A DNA stretch of 64,000 nt from Undaria pinnatifida (lineage: Eukaryota; Sar; Phaeophyceae; Laminariales; Alariaceae), in assembly GCA_012845835.1 (NCBI GenBank), contig JABAKD010000002.1, positions 15,702,129-15,766,128 on the forward strand, in the 5' to 3' direction. This document shows positions 11,932-23,832 of the stretch, piece after piece (position 1 is the first letter of the stretch; each line of letters starts with the position of its first letter). Position numbers and translations under genes: made by a program. A model generated the notes under the pieces. That model was not told the origin of the DNA, did no database searches, and was given only the letters and a program-made list of their open reading frames with translations.

Positions 11932-12725
11932 GGCCATTTCTTATGCAGTCGGATTCCGCCAGTCGAAAACGGCCCTTTTCGACTGGATTTTTTTTCGACT
12001 GGATTCTTCTGGTCCTTCTTCTTATCGTCAGTCGAGTCGATTTTATAGTTTTTGTGCTCTTGCTAGAGGCGGTTGGTGTGAGGGAGTATTGCTGTACAGC
12101 AGTCGACATCGGTTGGCAGCTCTGTGCTTCGCTCTTTCTCCGCGAGCAACGGCTCGGCGAACCCTCGTCCCAGCGAGTTGTTGGCTTGGGCTTAGCCGAC
12201 AGCCGCCAAAGCTACGTTCGTGGAGTTGCATTCAGCCGAGAGCCGCCAAAGCTACAGCAGCCGCAGCCGTTGTTGGCAGCATGGGATCGAGACCGCGCGC
12301 TGCTGCTGCCGTCGTGTGATACACGCTGCTGCTGAGCGGAGCTAGGAGTGCGCCACGCTGACTTGCTGCGAGAAGAAACAGCTGGGATAGCCAAGCCAGC
12401 GTCACCGCCTTGTAATATACAGTACTGCAGTGTGGTACTTGGTATGGGTGTGTGGCCGTGTGGCCGTGTGGGTGTGTGTTTGGTGGTGGGATGAGCGATG
12501 CGATCGGTTCAAAAAACACGTGTAAAACTTTTTCGACTGAGTTTTTCGACTGGAGGATCCAGTCGAAAAAGTCGAGTTTTTCGACTGGATCCGCCAGTCG
12601 GAATTCTCAGTCGAAAAAAGTTGAGTCGAAAAAGCCCTTTTTCGACTGCGTAAGAAAGCCTGATTTGGGATTCAGTCGAAAAAGGCCGTTTTTGACTGAC
12701 AAATCCGACTGCATAAGAAATGGCC
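11932..12725. mobile_element. Harbinger-like non-autonomous element, copy 1
   Basis: Terminal inverted repeats of about 40 bases begin GGCCATTTCTTATGCAGTCG at the left and mirror at the right (GACTGCATAAGAAATGGCC). TTA flanks both ends (11929-11931 and 12726-12728). A 3-bp TTA duplication and GG-starting termini are typical of PIF/Harbinger elements. Both subterminal regions are dense in CAGTCGAAAA/TTTTCGACTG, probable transposase binding sites. No transposase is encoded. A second copy lies at 36644-37789. Confidence 0.8.
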
Positions 12726-12789
12726 TTACTGTTCTGAGTCTCAAAAGGTCCCTTCAACTATCTCCGCATCTCCGCAGTTCACTGAAACT

Positions 12790-13110
12790 AGTTGCACCAG
12801 TTGTCTGAACAACTACTTACTGTAAATGCTGCGCAACTAGTTGTCCTGGACAACTACTCTTTGAAAAGCTGCGCAAATAGTTGTCCTGGACAACTACTCT
12901 TTGAAAAAGCTGCGCAAACAGTCCTTCTGGCTGCGCAACTAGTTGTCCAATTCCCAACTAACTACGTTTTGAAAAAGCTGCTGGACGACTACGTTTCAAA
13001 AGAGTTGCGCAAATAATAGTTGTCCTGGACAACTGCGTTTCAAAAAAACTTCGCAAATAGTTGTCCTGGACAACTACGAGTTAAAAAATCTGCGCAAATA
13101 GTCGTCCTGG
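12790..13110. repeat. Palindromic minisatellite array B
   Basis: About seven degenerate units of the same CTGCGCAACTAGTTGTCCTG / GGACAACTAC motif as array A, linked by TTTGAAAAAG-like spacers. It starts about 65 bases beyond Harbinger copy 1. Confidence 0.75.
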
Positions 13111-13579
13111 ACCACCATACGCAACTACAAGGTTCCCCTCCGGGAAATGCCTAGGGGAGTGGCGCAAGAACGAAATCCAAGCCTCCAATATCTGACTGCC
13201 TGTGGGCAAAAACGATGTACCTCGTGGTAGTGAAAACTATGTTCTTGTCCGCAGCTCGAGAAGCGGAGTGTGGGGAGGCGCCCTCCCGAGGACGGTTCGC
13301 TCTCTCCCCATCGTGGTGGAGAACCGTAAAGAAGTGGTAATCCCATCAGTACGTGCCCAGCACGAATACTCGTACGATGCGGACTTTTTGTACGGGCGAC
13401 TCTTATGCAGTAAAATTTGCGTGGTAAAAAAGACGTGGACGAAAGGTGGATTTGCAACCGGCAAAAATAAATAAGTCACCAGTTGTTCCGTGCGCCGTCT
13501 TTCCATCGTGGTTTTGATGTTTTTTTCTTTGTTTCCTGTTGTTTCGTATGGGAAGCAGCAATTTCAGAAAAGGTACTCT

Positions 13580-13823
13580 TCTTGTCTTGTTGAGCCAGAT
13601 ATCGAACTTCACGATGATGAGTGATCCACGCCAGGATGGGCAATCACCCCCCTTCACCACCAGCTCGTTGCAGAGAGTGCACCGAATGAGGAACTGTAGG
13701 GCTTGTTGAGCCAGATATTGAACTTCACGATGAGTGATCCACGCCAGGATGGGCAATCATCCCCCTTCACCACCAACTCGTCGCAGAGAGTGCACCGAAT
13801 GAGGAACTGAAGGGCTTCTATTG
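13580..13823 (-). repeat. Tandem duplication of about 122 bases with short shared frame
   Basis: Two units (about 13580-13700 and 13702-13823) repeat GAGCCAGATATTGAACTTCA, CCACGCCAGGATGGGCAATC and CGAATGAGGAACTG. On the minus strand both copies keep a common frame (LQFLIRCTLCNELVVKG, then SLIVKFDIWLNK), so the unit may come from a former coding exon with a CTLC motif. No family is recognised. Confidence 0.5.
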
Positions 13824-13860
13824 CCGCTGAGACAGAGAAGCCCTCTCTCATGGAGCGTCA

Positions 13861-15025
13861 GCGCCTATGTCCACTGCTGTTTTCTTCTTTGATTCAAGAA
13901 AAATTACGCTGGATTGTTTTGATCGTCGTCCGATCCAAAATCGTCCCGTCGTGGAGACGAAAACAACTCGCCGAAGCGTAGCGAGGACTCGCCACGCGCA
14001 CGTACATGATGTATCCTACTACTACTGCTGCCGTACTGCTGCTGTGCGGCAGGGTTGTACGCGTAGCGTTGTGCTGTTCTCATGTTGTCTGGCGCCTCTC
14101 ATCTGTGGTGTGAGCAAAAACGACACACAACATGACCCCTCTGTTGAGTGCGTAAAAATACTCTCTTTGGACGTTAATGTAAGGATGGGTTGGTATATAA
14201 ATTACCATAAAAAATGTTCCTATATTACCGCCCAGATTGGCGCGATCTATGGACATGCATGGGAGCTACGCACGAAGCGGCAGCACAGCATGAAATATGG
14301 GGTATGGTGGAGTGACAAATGGCACGCTCCGATCAAAGAATCAGCTTTTTCAACAGCAGCCACACGTGCATAGAGTTGCAGGCTGCTGCTGCTAGGGGGC
14401 TGGACCGCTGCTGGGCGGCAGGATCGTAGCGTGGTGCCCTCAGCGCCTATATCCACTACTGTTTGCTTCTTAGATTCAAGAAAAATTACGCTGGATCGTT
14501 TTGATCGTCGTCCGACTCAAAATCGTCCCCTCGTGGAGACGAAAGCAACTCGCGCCAGAATAGCGAGGACACACCACGGGCACGTATATAATGTATCCTG
14601 CTTCTGCTGCTGTGCCGCAGGGTTGTACACGTAGCGTTGTGCTTTCCTCATATTGTCTGGTGCCTGGCATCTGTGGTGTGAGCAAAATCTCCAACACAAC
14701 ACATTACCCCTCTGGTATGTACCAGGTATGTAAAAATATACTGCCTCTTTGGACGTAAATGTAAAGGATGGGTTGGTATATAAATTACCATAAAAATGTT
14801 CCTGTATTACCGCCCAAATTGGCGCGATCTATGAACATGCAACTGAGATGCGTCCGAAGCGGCAGCACAGCAGAAATATGGGGTATGGTGGAGTGACAAA
14901 TGGCACGCTCCGATCAAAGAGTCAGCTTCTACAACAGCAGCCACACACGCATAGAGTTGCAGGCTGCTGCTGCTGGGGAGCTGGACTGCTGCTGGGCGGC
15001 AGGATCGTAGCGTGGTGCTCTGTGC
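13861..15025. repeat. Tandem duplication of about 582 bases
   Basis: Unit 1 (13861-14442) and unit 2 (14443-15025) share GCGCCTATRTCCACTRCTGT at their start and GGCGGCAGGATCGTAGCGTG at their end. The repeat is offset by 582 bases and has small indels (for example ACCAGGTATG inserted near 14721). Each unit contains TTGGTATATAAATTACCAT, a TATA-like box. Frames such as 13867-14373 are not conserved between units, so I call no CDS. Confidence 0.75.
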
Positions 15026-15357
15026 AAGAAGAGGGAAATGTGCGTGTACCCTCTAGCAGAAGAACCCTGTTTGCATCCAATTTTTACGTGCGTACACAGG
15101 GATAGGGGATGCCGAAACCCAATCCCCGGGGATGTTGCGGAAACCAGGGGGTTTGCCTTATCCGTGCCCAAGTCCAAAAAAGTTTAAAAGGCTTGCCACG
15201 CGCTGGACGCACTGCACGGATCGCGCCCAAACCTCGGGCAACGTGACCGCATGGGTCGAATTGTGCCCACCCCATCTGACGTTTCGGATAAAAGTGCGAG
15301 CGCGAAGAATTGTGCCCGAAGGAAAAAATCAATGACAATTATACGTGTGCATACAAG

Positions 15358-15548
15358 GCTTCCCTTCGGGGAGTGGGGTGTTCCCCACGGGGCGACGCTA
15401 GCTGGCATGCCGGAGGGGGGCATGATAGCTGAAGTCGCCCAGAGGGGCACACCCCACTCCCCGAAGGGGAAAGTTGTCATCATGGGGGCATGACAGCTGG
15501 CGTCGCCCAGAGGGGCACACCCCACCCCCCGAAGGGGAAAGTTGTCAT
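15358..15548. repeat. GC-rich inverted repeat (foldback) with partial tandem copy
   Basis: CCCTTCGGGGAGTGGGGTGT near 15361 is mirrored by ACACCCCACTCCCCGAAGGG near 15456. The right arm is duplicated in tandem to 15548. Related single arms occur near 13130, 15790, 16025, 47700 and 49710 (CCGAAGGGGAAACTTGT), so this is a dispersed short element, probably MITE-like. Confidence 0.55.
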
Positions 15549-16860
15549 GCGCTGAGTGGTTTGGAGTCACAAGAATAGGGAAATGCATATGACTGATCAT
15601 GCGGCATCGTAGCGAAGTGTTGTGTAGTTTCGACGCGGCGTTTTAGAGTACACAGCATGTGTCCGGTTGGCCAAGCTGTGGAGGTAGCGGTAAGGGGGAA
15701 TTGGAAAATATGACATTTATAAACATGTTACATAATTTTTGCGCGGCAGCGATGTCGATGTATGAAGCATAGGCGTTGGGATGGAAAGTGGGGGGTGTTC
15801 CCCGCGGGATGACGCAAGATGGCATGCCACAGGGAAAGACTGACCAATCATCCGCGGTAGTATGTGGGTCATACCTTGCATACGTAACATAAACTTGTGA
15901 ATTGACGTTGTACCCTGGTTAAAAAAACGCACATTTTTTTTTGTCTCGAAGCGCGACGTCCATATTTCTGGCGTTCGTCAAAACTTGCGATTCGCACGAT
16001 TTTCATATCGAGTATACGACCTCGGAGAGTGGGGTGTTCGCCGTGGAGTGACGCAATCTGGCATGCTGTAGGGAGGCATGAGTTAAAACTTGAGGTCGTA
16101 CACAGCGACGGTCGAGGTCTCAGGATGTCGGACGATATCTAGCAAAGCTCAAAGACCGAGGTGGAGCGACCGAGCGACCGGGCGCCGGTAGCGGACCGAT
16201 CGGCGATTCCTTTGGCGGCGAGACCAAGCTCTCCTGCCTGTGTGGGCTCCCCTTCTGTACTGGGTGTCCACCACATCCCCCCTCGTTACAGGTACTTACG
16301 TAGTACACTGGTGCAACAGTTTCTACGCATTATTGAACGCAGGAATGTGGAAGATCTGTGTGTAAACGTATTTCTTGAAAAATAATGGAACTATCGGAAA
16401 AAAAAAATGATTATGATAAAACGATCGTCGCAAAAAAACTGATGCATCACACACATCGTATACATAAAACGATGTTGGAACAAAGAGCAGAAATTGAAAA
16501 AGGACGCCATTTGAAAATGCGAACAAAATCACCGCCACCCATGCAGAGCCCTTGAAAAAATAGCAGCATGTACTCGTACAATATGTGATTTATACACAGC
16601 AGAAGAGTACCGGTGGCAGCATCGTGCAGCAGAAACAATCCTTTCACAGCAGCACTATTAATAGAGCAAATGGAAAACACAAAAAAGGCAAAAATCGAGG
16701 ATAAATCGCCGCCCTCCATTAGGAGCCCTTGTAAGCTCTTGTGAATGCAACAACTGGTACGTGATCGAAAATTTTGGGTTTCGTGATTTGGACGGAAAAT
16801 AGCGGCACTGAACAGCAGTACTGTTAAACGAGCAATCACAGAGAACACCAAATGGTCAAG
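15549..16860. other. Unassigned interval
   Basis: AT-rich stretch with two further single arms of the GGGGTGTTC repeat (about 15790 and 16025). A short Cys-containing frame near 16215-16292 (LSCLCGLPFCTGCPPH) ends at a possible GT donor but stands alone. The frame 16447-16851 minus lacks features. I call no gene. Confidence 0.3.
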
Positions 16861-16868
16861 AAAATGAA

Positions 16869-16932
16869 AAACGTCAATTGTGAGTACGACCGATTCAATG
16901 GTTGAAACTCAACTTTGCGAGCTGCTTGGTAC
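16869..16932 (+). repeat. Dispersed repeat X, single end
   Basis: Contains ACGTCAATTGTGAGTACGAC followed by TTGAAACTCAACTTTGCGAG. It matches the arms of the element at 47973-48136 and copies near 39275, 53189, 55010 and 55514. Confidence 0.6.
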
Positions 16933-16945
16933 ATCCCTACAAGGG

Positions 16946-17525
16946 TTTTGCTCCGCGGGCGGCTGACGCCCCCCGCTACGCTCGCGCAAGGTGGAAGCTC
17001 TCAACTAAATGTGAAGGAGGCAGAAAGAAGGGGCCCATTATTTAGTGCAACTAGCGATTTGATAATGCCAAGAGCTCCTTGTGCGGAGCTGATTGCCCTG
17101 TCTGTGCTGTGCTGTATGTTGGCGATGTCACGTTCTGATCGGCAGTAGTACCGGGTGAAATTTGCGAAGAACAAGTCGTGAAGAGGACCAAGATGGAGGA
17201 CAAAACCAACGACGAAAGAACAAAGGCGAGTACACACACGTACAACTGGTACCTGGTACCTTGTACTTCGCCTAGTACCTTGTGGTACTCTGTGTGTTCT
17301 ATAGGATGCACAGGACTCCGCTCCGCGGGCGGCTGACGCCGCCCGCTACGCTCGCGCAAGGAAGAATGCAACTGGAACATGTAAAGGGGGCAGGAATAAG
17401 AGGCCCGTGATTATTTGGTGCGAATAGCAAATTGATATTGCGAAGACAAGGTGCTTGTGCAGAGCTAATTGCCCTGCGCTGTGCTGTGTGCTTGATGTCA
17501 CGTTCTGAACGGCAGTACGTGTGAT
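16946..17525. repeat. Diverged direct duplication of about 200 bases
   Basis: Blocks at about 16946-17148 and 17318-17515 share CTCCGCGGGCGGCTGACGCC, GCTACGCTCGCGCAAGG and GATGTCACGTTCTGA. The spacing is about 370 bases. No coding sequence is conserved across the two. Confidence 0.6.
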
Positions 17526-17582
17526 ATTTGCGGGGGGGCGGAACATGGGGACTGTATTGCGGTTTGGGATCGTTCGGGTTTA

Positions 17583-17682
17583 ATTCATGCATGAGTTCTC
17601 TGCTCGACTTGCCTCTACCCTGTGGTTGGGAGACTTAATACAATGACTTGAAACCTACCCCGCTTGGAGCTAACGAACACTT
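17583..17682 (+). repeat. 95-base direct repeat, left copy
   Basis: CTACCCTGTGGTTGGGAGAC and CGCTTGGAGCTAACGAAC recur at 20378-20471 in the same orientation, 2.8 kb away. They could be ends of a further LTR-type or other element, but I could not confirm TG/CA ends or a target duplication. Confidence 0.55.
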
Positions 17683-20377
17683 TAGAGACGAAGCGATTTG
17701 GTCTAGCCTCACGAGGGGTCTACGGGCCAGCATTATTGGAACAGGGCCATGTTTTCGTCGAAGCTTGGTAGGGAAGAAAGGACCATGTTTGTGGAGCCAA
17801 CCTTTTTCGAGATCAGCGGAGACAAGCAGGCAAAGCGCAAGGAGGAGTCCGGTGAGGAGAAGGAGAGAGCCACCGCTGGTATGGCAGGGAGAGATGCTGT
17901 ATGTACTGCCATCGTCGGAATTCTCCGATGGTGGGAGAGGGAGGGCAGCTTGATAGGCGAGTTATCTTCGGACCCGGAGATGATGTTTTTGTGGAGACGT
18001 CGTTTTCAGGGAGGGCCGCTGCTGCTGTAGATTACGTACAGCAGTAGTAGCTAAAGCCCTACGGTGGAACATGACCGTAGGCAAGGAGTAGCAGCAGCTT
18101 ACGTCCATGGTCATAGCGTAACCTAGGACACCCTCACCGTATAAAGCGGATAGGGGGGTTTACAGCAGCAGCTAAAAGCCCTATGGCGGAAGTACAGCCG
18201 TAGGCACCCTCGCCGTGTGTTGCGAGCGGGGGGATTTAAGTCGCGCGGCATTTATTTTGTTATATATTCGCCTTCCGCCCTCTTCTTCAGAAGGTTGGTT
18301 GTGGAGGCAGCAGGTATGGGCTATCTGCATTTTCCGCGAGAGGTCACATGGCCGCCAGCCGTATGCACCCTACCATGGGGAGTGATTTGGTAGGGCAAAG
18401 CCGCGCGGCATAATAGCCGCGTGCTTCCTGCTGCCGGTAACAGTAAGGACGTCGGGTAATCGTAGGCTGCCTGCAGCAGTACGAAATAACAATGGGGTTT
18501 CGTCCTGGCAACAAGTCAAGCGGCATGGCCGCACGCACTCCATGATATGCAGCAACAACAGCAGCAGCAGGAGAGGTCATTGAGGGAGCAGATCGGTTCA
18601 TTATTTCTTCGGCCGGAGCGTTGTGGTTCTGCAACATCGCGGGGCGGGGGGGGGGGACCAAGTCTGGTCAAAGTGGTCAACTTATTTCTAGGATGGATTC
18701 ACTTCTCGATCGAAACATCGTTTTTGGTCGAATATGACGTTTATTTATTTACGGCAAGAGTGAAGACCCGTTAAAAAGTAGGCGATTTATTTGCGGTTAC
18801 AGTGGAGACTCGCAGATAGTATCATCTAAAATTCGTTCTGGATGGTATACGTAGCCTTTTTCTCCTGGTAGTTTTGAAGTGTGTTTTCATGTTCAAAACA
18901 AATAGTCTTTGTAAATGCGAAAAACTTGTAGTGTTTTTCTGGTTCAGGCAGGGCCAGAAGAGAACTGGTGGAGCTGATATTCATACTATAGCGCCTCGTA
19001 GTTTCGAGTGTGTTCTTTTATGTTCAAATCAAACAGTCTTTGCAAATCCGAAAAACTTGTAGTGTTTTTCTGGTGTAGACAGGACCAGAAGGGACCTGGT
19101 GGAGCTGATATACATACAATAACGATTTGGAGAAAAGGATACATAGGTGAACCATATTGGGAGGTGTGCCGCTAATGTATGGTATTGATGGTGGCACTGA
19201 TTGTATTGAATTTTGCGGGTATCTCGTGTTTTGGCAGTAGTCTTCTGATTGATTGCAAAGTAGAGGTGGGCATATTCATTATTGATTGGTTGTTTTACCA
19301 CAGTATCATTTTGCGAATGCTTGTTCGCAAAAGGCGAGTGAAACACCAAATGTTTTTGCGATGGTCGAATAGTTTGCGTAGCTGGGAGGGCTTGAGCTGT
19401 TCGTATCGACAGTGGCGGCATTTTAATTGTTTCTCTATGCGATTATTTGGAGCTATAGCAAACAAAAGCCAAAATGAGAGTATTTTCGGTTTTATGGTGG
19501 TTTGCAAATGACCAATATTTCGGGTAATCACGCTTGTTGGCGAGGATTGGTTACACTGGCTTATGAGTCTTGCTGGTATCTCTTGTTTATGGTTGCCTAC
19601 GTGAGTTGACGAGATGGGGTGGGGCATCATGGGGTGGGGCATCCTTGTGACCGTACAGTACAGGACATACTAGTCTCAAATGAGAAAGGGGGTGCAAAGT
19701 CACAATTAGTCATTGGATTGCCGATGTTGATTTTCCGAACTATATGGGTGGTTGCAATCTTGTTTGGGAATTCGAAGGATGAGATATGTTCAGAATTCCA
19801 TTTAATTCTCAAGCAAGTTTTCGCATTTGTGTTGCAATGAAAAACGGGGTGGCTTGTGGATGGTCAGATACTCCTTGTATCAGGGAGGGCGTAGGCTAAT
19901 TTTCGCGTCCAATAAATTCTGTGTTTGCGGACAATAATTTATGGTATATTTTTTTACCGGTATGATCTGTGTATGTATCTATGGCGGTAGTAGGGGACAA
20001 CGGGAGACCTTTGTCCGGGTGACCTTGCGATCTCTGGTATTTTATCTGTCGCACTTAGTTGTTGCCCTGAAGGCGCGGCTGTTGTAATCTCTTCTTGTGA
20101 GAGTATGGAAGAGGTTTTCGCTCATGGAGATGAGTTTCCTCTTGCCATTTTTAGTTGTTTTAGGTGATGGAATCGAGTCAATTGTTGATTCGTCACTGTC
20201 TTGTGAAAAATCCAGGAGGGTGTTGATCTGGGATTTTCAGTATGACAGTTACGTATCAGTTTCGTGCCAGTTCGGGCTTCTGGACTATTATTGGGTACTT
20301 AGTAGTACCTGGTTGGCGTTCTTGATGGTAGACTGCTGTGCGCTCTCGCTCGGGAGCTCACTCTTCTCTTAACTCTC
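17683..20377. other. Interval between 95-base direct repeats, with local duplications
   Basis: No gene is supported. There is a tandem pair of about 135 bases at 18870-19135 (shared GAAAAACTTGTAGTGTTTTT). A loosely repeated AGCAGCTAAA/GCCCTACGG block lies at 18030-18210. The rest is T/G-rich sequence whose short frames carry no recognisable domain. Confidence 0.35.
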
Positions 20378-20471
20378 ACGCATGAGTTATCTGCTCGACT
20401 TGTCTCTACCCTGTGGTTGGGAGACGTAATACGATTACTTGAAGCCTACCTCGCTTGGAGCTAACGAACAG
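20378..20471 (+). repeat. 95-base direct repeat, right copy
   Basis: Partner of 17583-17682. It is followed to 20850 by two diverged copies of a block containing GAAGGCAGGC and CTCGAATAATTCGGGAAGCG. Confidence 0.55.
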
Positions 20472-20850
20472 ACCATGCCATCGAAGGCAGGCGGGGCTTG
20501 GAGCTGGGCGCAGAGGCGTCTGTGCTTCCCACATACATCAACAGCGGGTCAGTACAAATGTGCTCGAATAATTCGGGAAGCGGAGCCCGACATTCATTGG
20601 GTTGAAATGAGTTGACCGTGGATTGATTTCATCTCGACCACGCCATTGAAGGCAGGCAGGGCTTGGGGCGTGGCGCAGAGGCGGGGCGACCCTGTGTGCT
20701 CGCGACATTCATCAATATATGGGCTGCGTACGTGAAAGCACTGCCGCTGCTGTCATAGGCGAGCACACGCCACACGCACGGTAACTAAGAGCAGAGGGTC
20801 AGTATGAGTGCGCTCGAATAATTCGGGAAGCGGAGCCTCGCTCGAAATGG

Positions 20851-21223
20851 TGTTAAGGTATTAGTGGGGTATTAGTCCGTTTGACCACTTGCAAAAGGTT
20901 AACCAATAGCTTACCCAAACTAAGCCTTATAACACTCTCCCCCCCTGAAACGGCGGGATAGCAGGTCGGCCGGATATACGGGCGGACCTGTCAATTATCC
21001 AAGCCGTTTCATTCCCTGGGGATACCAGGAAGAGTATTTTTCAAGTTCGACATGGGAAAATCTGAAAAGTTTATTATTGTGGATGGTGGGGATCGAACCC
21101 ACGACCCAAAAAACCCATGGTCTGTCGACGACGCCATTTGTTGAGGAATTTATTGGGGTATTAGTCCGTTTGACCACTTGCAAAAGGTTAAACAATAGCT
21201 TACCCAAACTAAGCCTTATAACA
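20851..21223 (-). mobile_element. TRIM-type miniature LTR retrotransposon, copy A
   Basis: 373-base element with direct terminal repeats of about 85 bases. In element orientation (minus strand) the LTR starts TGTTATAAGGC and ends CCTTAACA. ATGG flanks it on both sides (20847-20850 and 21224-21227), a 4-bp target duplication. Just inside the 5' LTR is AATGGCGTCGTCG, a candidate primer-binding site, and just before the 3' LTR is an AGGGGGGGAGAG polypurine tract. No coding capacity. These are the defining marks of terminal-repeat retrotransposons in miniature. Confidence 0.88.
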
Positions 21224-21540
21224 ATGGGTTGACCGTGGGTTGGTTATACTTGATAATATAATTGAAAAAAGTGCGCTCAAAATCCCATGCTATAATCCTA
21301 TTAATAGTGGAAAGTGCCCCAAAAAAAGTGCGCTCAGAATTTAAGTCCGATTTTTTCATCTCCCTGGCGGAGTACCAAAGAGTTACACTCTTAGAAAAAG
21401 TGTAAAAGCTGGATAGAATCACTCCTGCTAAGGTGATAAGTTATTAATACTGTTGGGTTTTATTAGTAATCTGATAATGCCAATCTGATTTTATTACGTG
21501 TGCTACCCACAACAACAGTTGTAATAGGGATGATTTAGAA

Positions 21541-21640
21541 AATATAGCTTAAGCTCACGACACTTACTTCCACATGTTTTCGTGCACATCGTGTGTCAAG
21601 TTAACTCCTCCATTGTATTCGCAAAATCATCGTATTTCAA
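21541..21640. repeat. Diverged copy of the 148-base SINE-like repeat
   Basis: GCTTAAGCTCACGACACTTA, then CACATGTTTTCGTGCACATC, matches the element at 63067-63214 and the copy at 49870-50005. The ends are not resolved here. Confidence 0.5.
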
Positions 21641-21709
21641 TTGGCTGTTGATGCTCACCCTGCCAACATCGGTAGGACAAACGAGCGGCAAGTGCATCAC
21701 GCAGCTTGC

Positions 21710-22473
21710 TGTTATAAGGCTTAGTTTGGGTAAGCTATTAGTTAACCCTTTGCAAGTGGTCAAACGGACTAATACTCCACTGATTCCTCAACAAATGGCG
21801 TCGTCGACAGACCATGGGTCTTTTGGGTCGTGGGTTCAAATCCACAACAATAATTTTTTTCAGACTTTCCCCATGTCGAACTTGAAAAATACTCTCCCCT
21901 ATACCCCCAGGAAATGAAACCGCTTGGATATTGGCAGGTCCGCCTGTATATCCGGCCGACCTGGTATCCCGCCATCCCGCCGTTTCAGGGGGGGGGGGGT
22001 TAATAAGGCTTAGTTTGGGAAGCTATCGGTTAACCTTTTGCAAGTGGTCAAACGGACTAATACCCCACTAATTCCTTAACAAATGGCGTCGTCGACGGAC
22101 CATGTTTTTTTTGGGTCGTGGGTTCAAGTCCTTGGTTAACCTTTTGCAAGTGGTCAAAACGGACTAATACCCCACTAATACATTAACAAATGGCGTCGTC
22201 GGCAGGACCATGGGTTTTTTGGGTCTTGGGTTCAAATCCCACCATCCACAATAATAAATCTTTTTCAGGCTTTCCATGTCGAACTTGAAAAAATATACTC
22301 TCCCCGGTATACCCAGGAAATGAAAACCGCTTGGATATTGACAGGGCCGCCCGTATATATGGCCGACCTGGTATCCCGCCGTTTCAGGGGGGGGTGTTAT
22401 AAGGCTTAGTGAAGCTGTTGGTTAACCTTTTGCAAGTGGTCAAACGGACTAATACCCCACTAACACCTTAACA
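21710..22473 (+). mobile_element. TRIM copy B, tandem array of four LTRs
   Basis: Four LTR copies (about 21710-21793, 22000-22081, 22132-22191 truncated, 22395-22473) alternate with two complete internal regions and one truncated one. Only one target duplication, TTGC (21706-21709 and 22474-22477), flanks the whole array. The joined flanks rebuild a copy of repeat X. This is best explained by template switching, or by unequal recombination between LTRs after insertion. Confidence 0.85.
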
Positions 22474-22601
22474 TTGCAAAGATGAGTATCGACCCTAAAT
22501 TTATCGAACTCACAGCTGACGTGTTTAGAAAAAAAATCGAGCTATTGCACCGACGCGTCACGATTATTGTTCAAGTATGATATAATAATACGTGTGGGTG
22601 C

Positions 22602-22974
22602 TGTTAAGGGCTTTAGTGGGGTATTGGTCCGTTAGACCACTTGCAACTGGTTAACCGATAGCTTACCCAAACTAAGCCTTATGACACTCTCCCCCCCTGA
22701 AACGGCGGGATAGCAGGTCGGCCGGATATACGGCGGACCTGTCAATATCCAAGCCGTTTCCTTTCCTGGGCATACCGGGGAGAGTATTTTCCAAGTTCGA
22801 CATGGGGAAAGTCTGAAAAAGTTTATTATGGTGGATGTGGGGCTTGAACCCACGACCCAAAATACCCCTAGTCTGTCGACGACGCCATTTGTTAAGGACT
22901 TTAGTGGGGTATTGGTCCGTTTGACCACTTGCAACTGGTTAACCGATAGCTTACCCAAACTAACCCTTATAACA
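22602..22974 (-). mobile_element. TRIM copy C
   Basis: 373 bases, same structure as copy A. Flanked by GTGC at 22598-22601 and 22975-22978. Its two LTRs differ at about four of 85 positions by eye. Polypurine tract and primer-site-like sequence are in the expected places for minus orientation. Confidence 0.87.
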
Positions 22975-23103
22975 GTGCGTTGCTCCCCTGTCCACCGTGG
23001 CAATTTCTGCGGATAGTACCTAGCTGAGCCCGCACTGTCCTTTTCCTCCGTTAGGATGGTTTCCGGATATCGGAAGACGCTCAGTCCATGTCCCTGAACC
23101 TTG

Positions 23104-23214
23104 AAACTTGCTATCAGCGGCATGTAACGCCCGGCAAACTGCTAGTCTAGACATGTAGGAACTTGCTATCAGCGGCATGTAACGCCCGGCAAACTGCTAG
23201 TCTAGACATGTACA
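23104..23214. repeat. Perfect 55-base tandem duplication
   Basis: The unit ACTTGCTATCAGCGGCATGT ... CTAGTCTAGACATGTA occurs twice back to back with no visible difference, so the duplication is recent. Confidence 0.85.
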
Positions 23215-23832
23215 ACAACACTCGCAACAAGTTGGGCACCGTGTCGACTAATTTTAAGAAATAAGGAATGGGCGAACCTTTTTGGAACTTCTGCTCAGGT
23301 GACAATTGCGTGCCGTCGGGTAGGGTAGTAGCAAGGGCCTGCTGCGGTTAGTTGCCGATGGTTGGAGGTGCACGCAGTAGTACCGGTATCAGTCTGGTGC
23401 TTGCTGCGTTCTGCCCTCACTGTAATTTGAAGTTGTTATATATGACCAGGACCGCAGCAGTTTTGTGTTCGTTGCTGCTGCCGCTTGTTGCCGTGCACGC
23501 TCTAATATGTGGCAGCGATGTTGTTATTCTTGTGTCGAGTCTGCATATCACGTATAGTCTAAGTGCTTTCTGCTTAGTCTGTTTTCATGCACCAGACGAA
23601 TTTACCTGACGCTTCTTGAATTTACCTGATGATGCTTCTTGTACGCCATGTCGCCACACCTTTTATATTATCTGTCTACCGGTAGTCTGCCCCGTGCTTA
23701 CTGCCGTGTGTCCCCTGCTCGCTCCTGCTGCTCCCGCTTTATGCTTGTTGGTGCTGCTCCGTTGCTGCTTTAGTGCGTGGTTTGTTTCTGCTGCGCTGCT
23801 GCTGAAGGCTGCATGCAGTATAGACTTTATAT

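Noticed and set aside
17583-20471. LTR retrotransposon bounded by the 95-base direct repeats
   Set aside because: No TG/CA termini, target duplication or primer site could be found at the repeat edges. Kept only as direct repeats.
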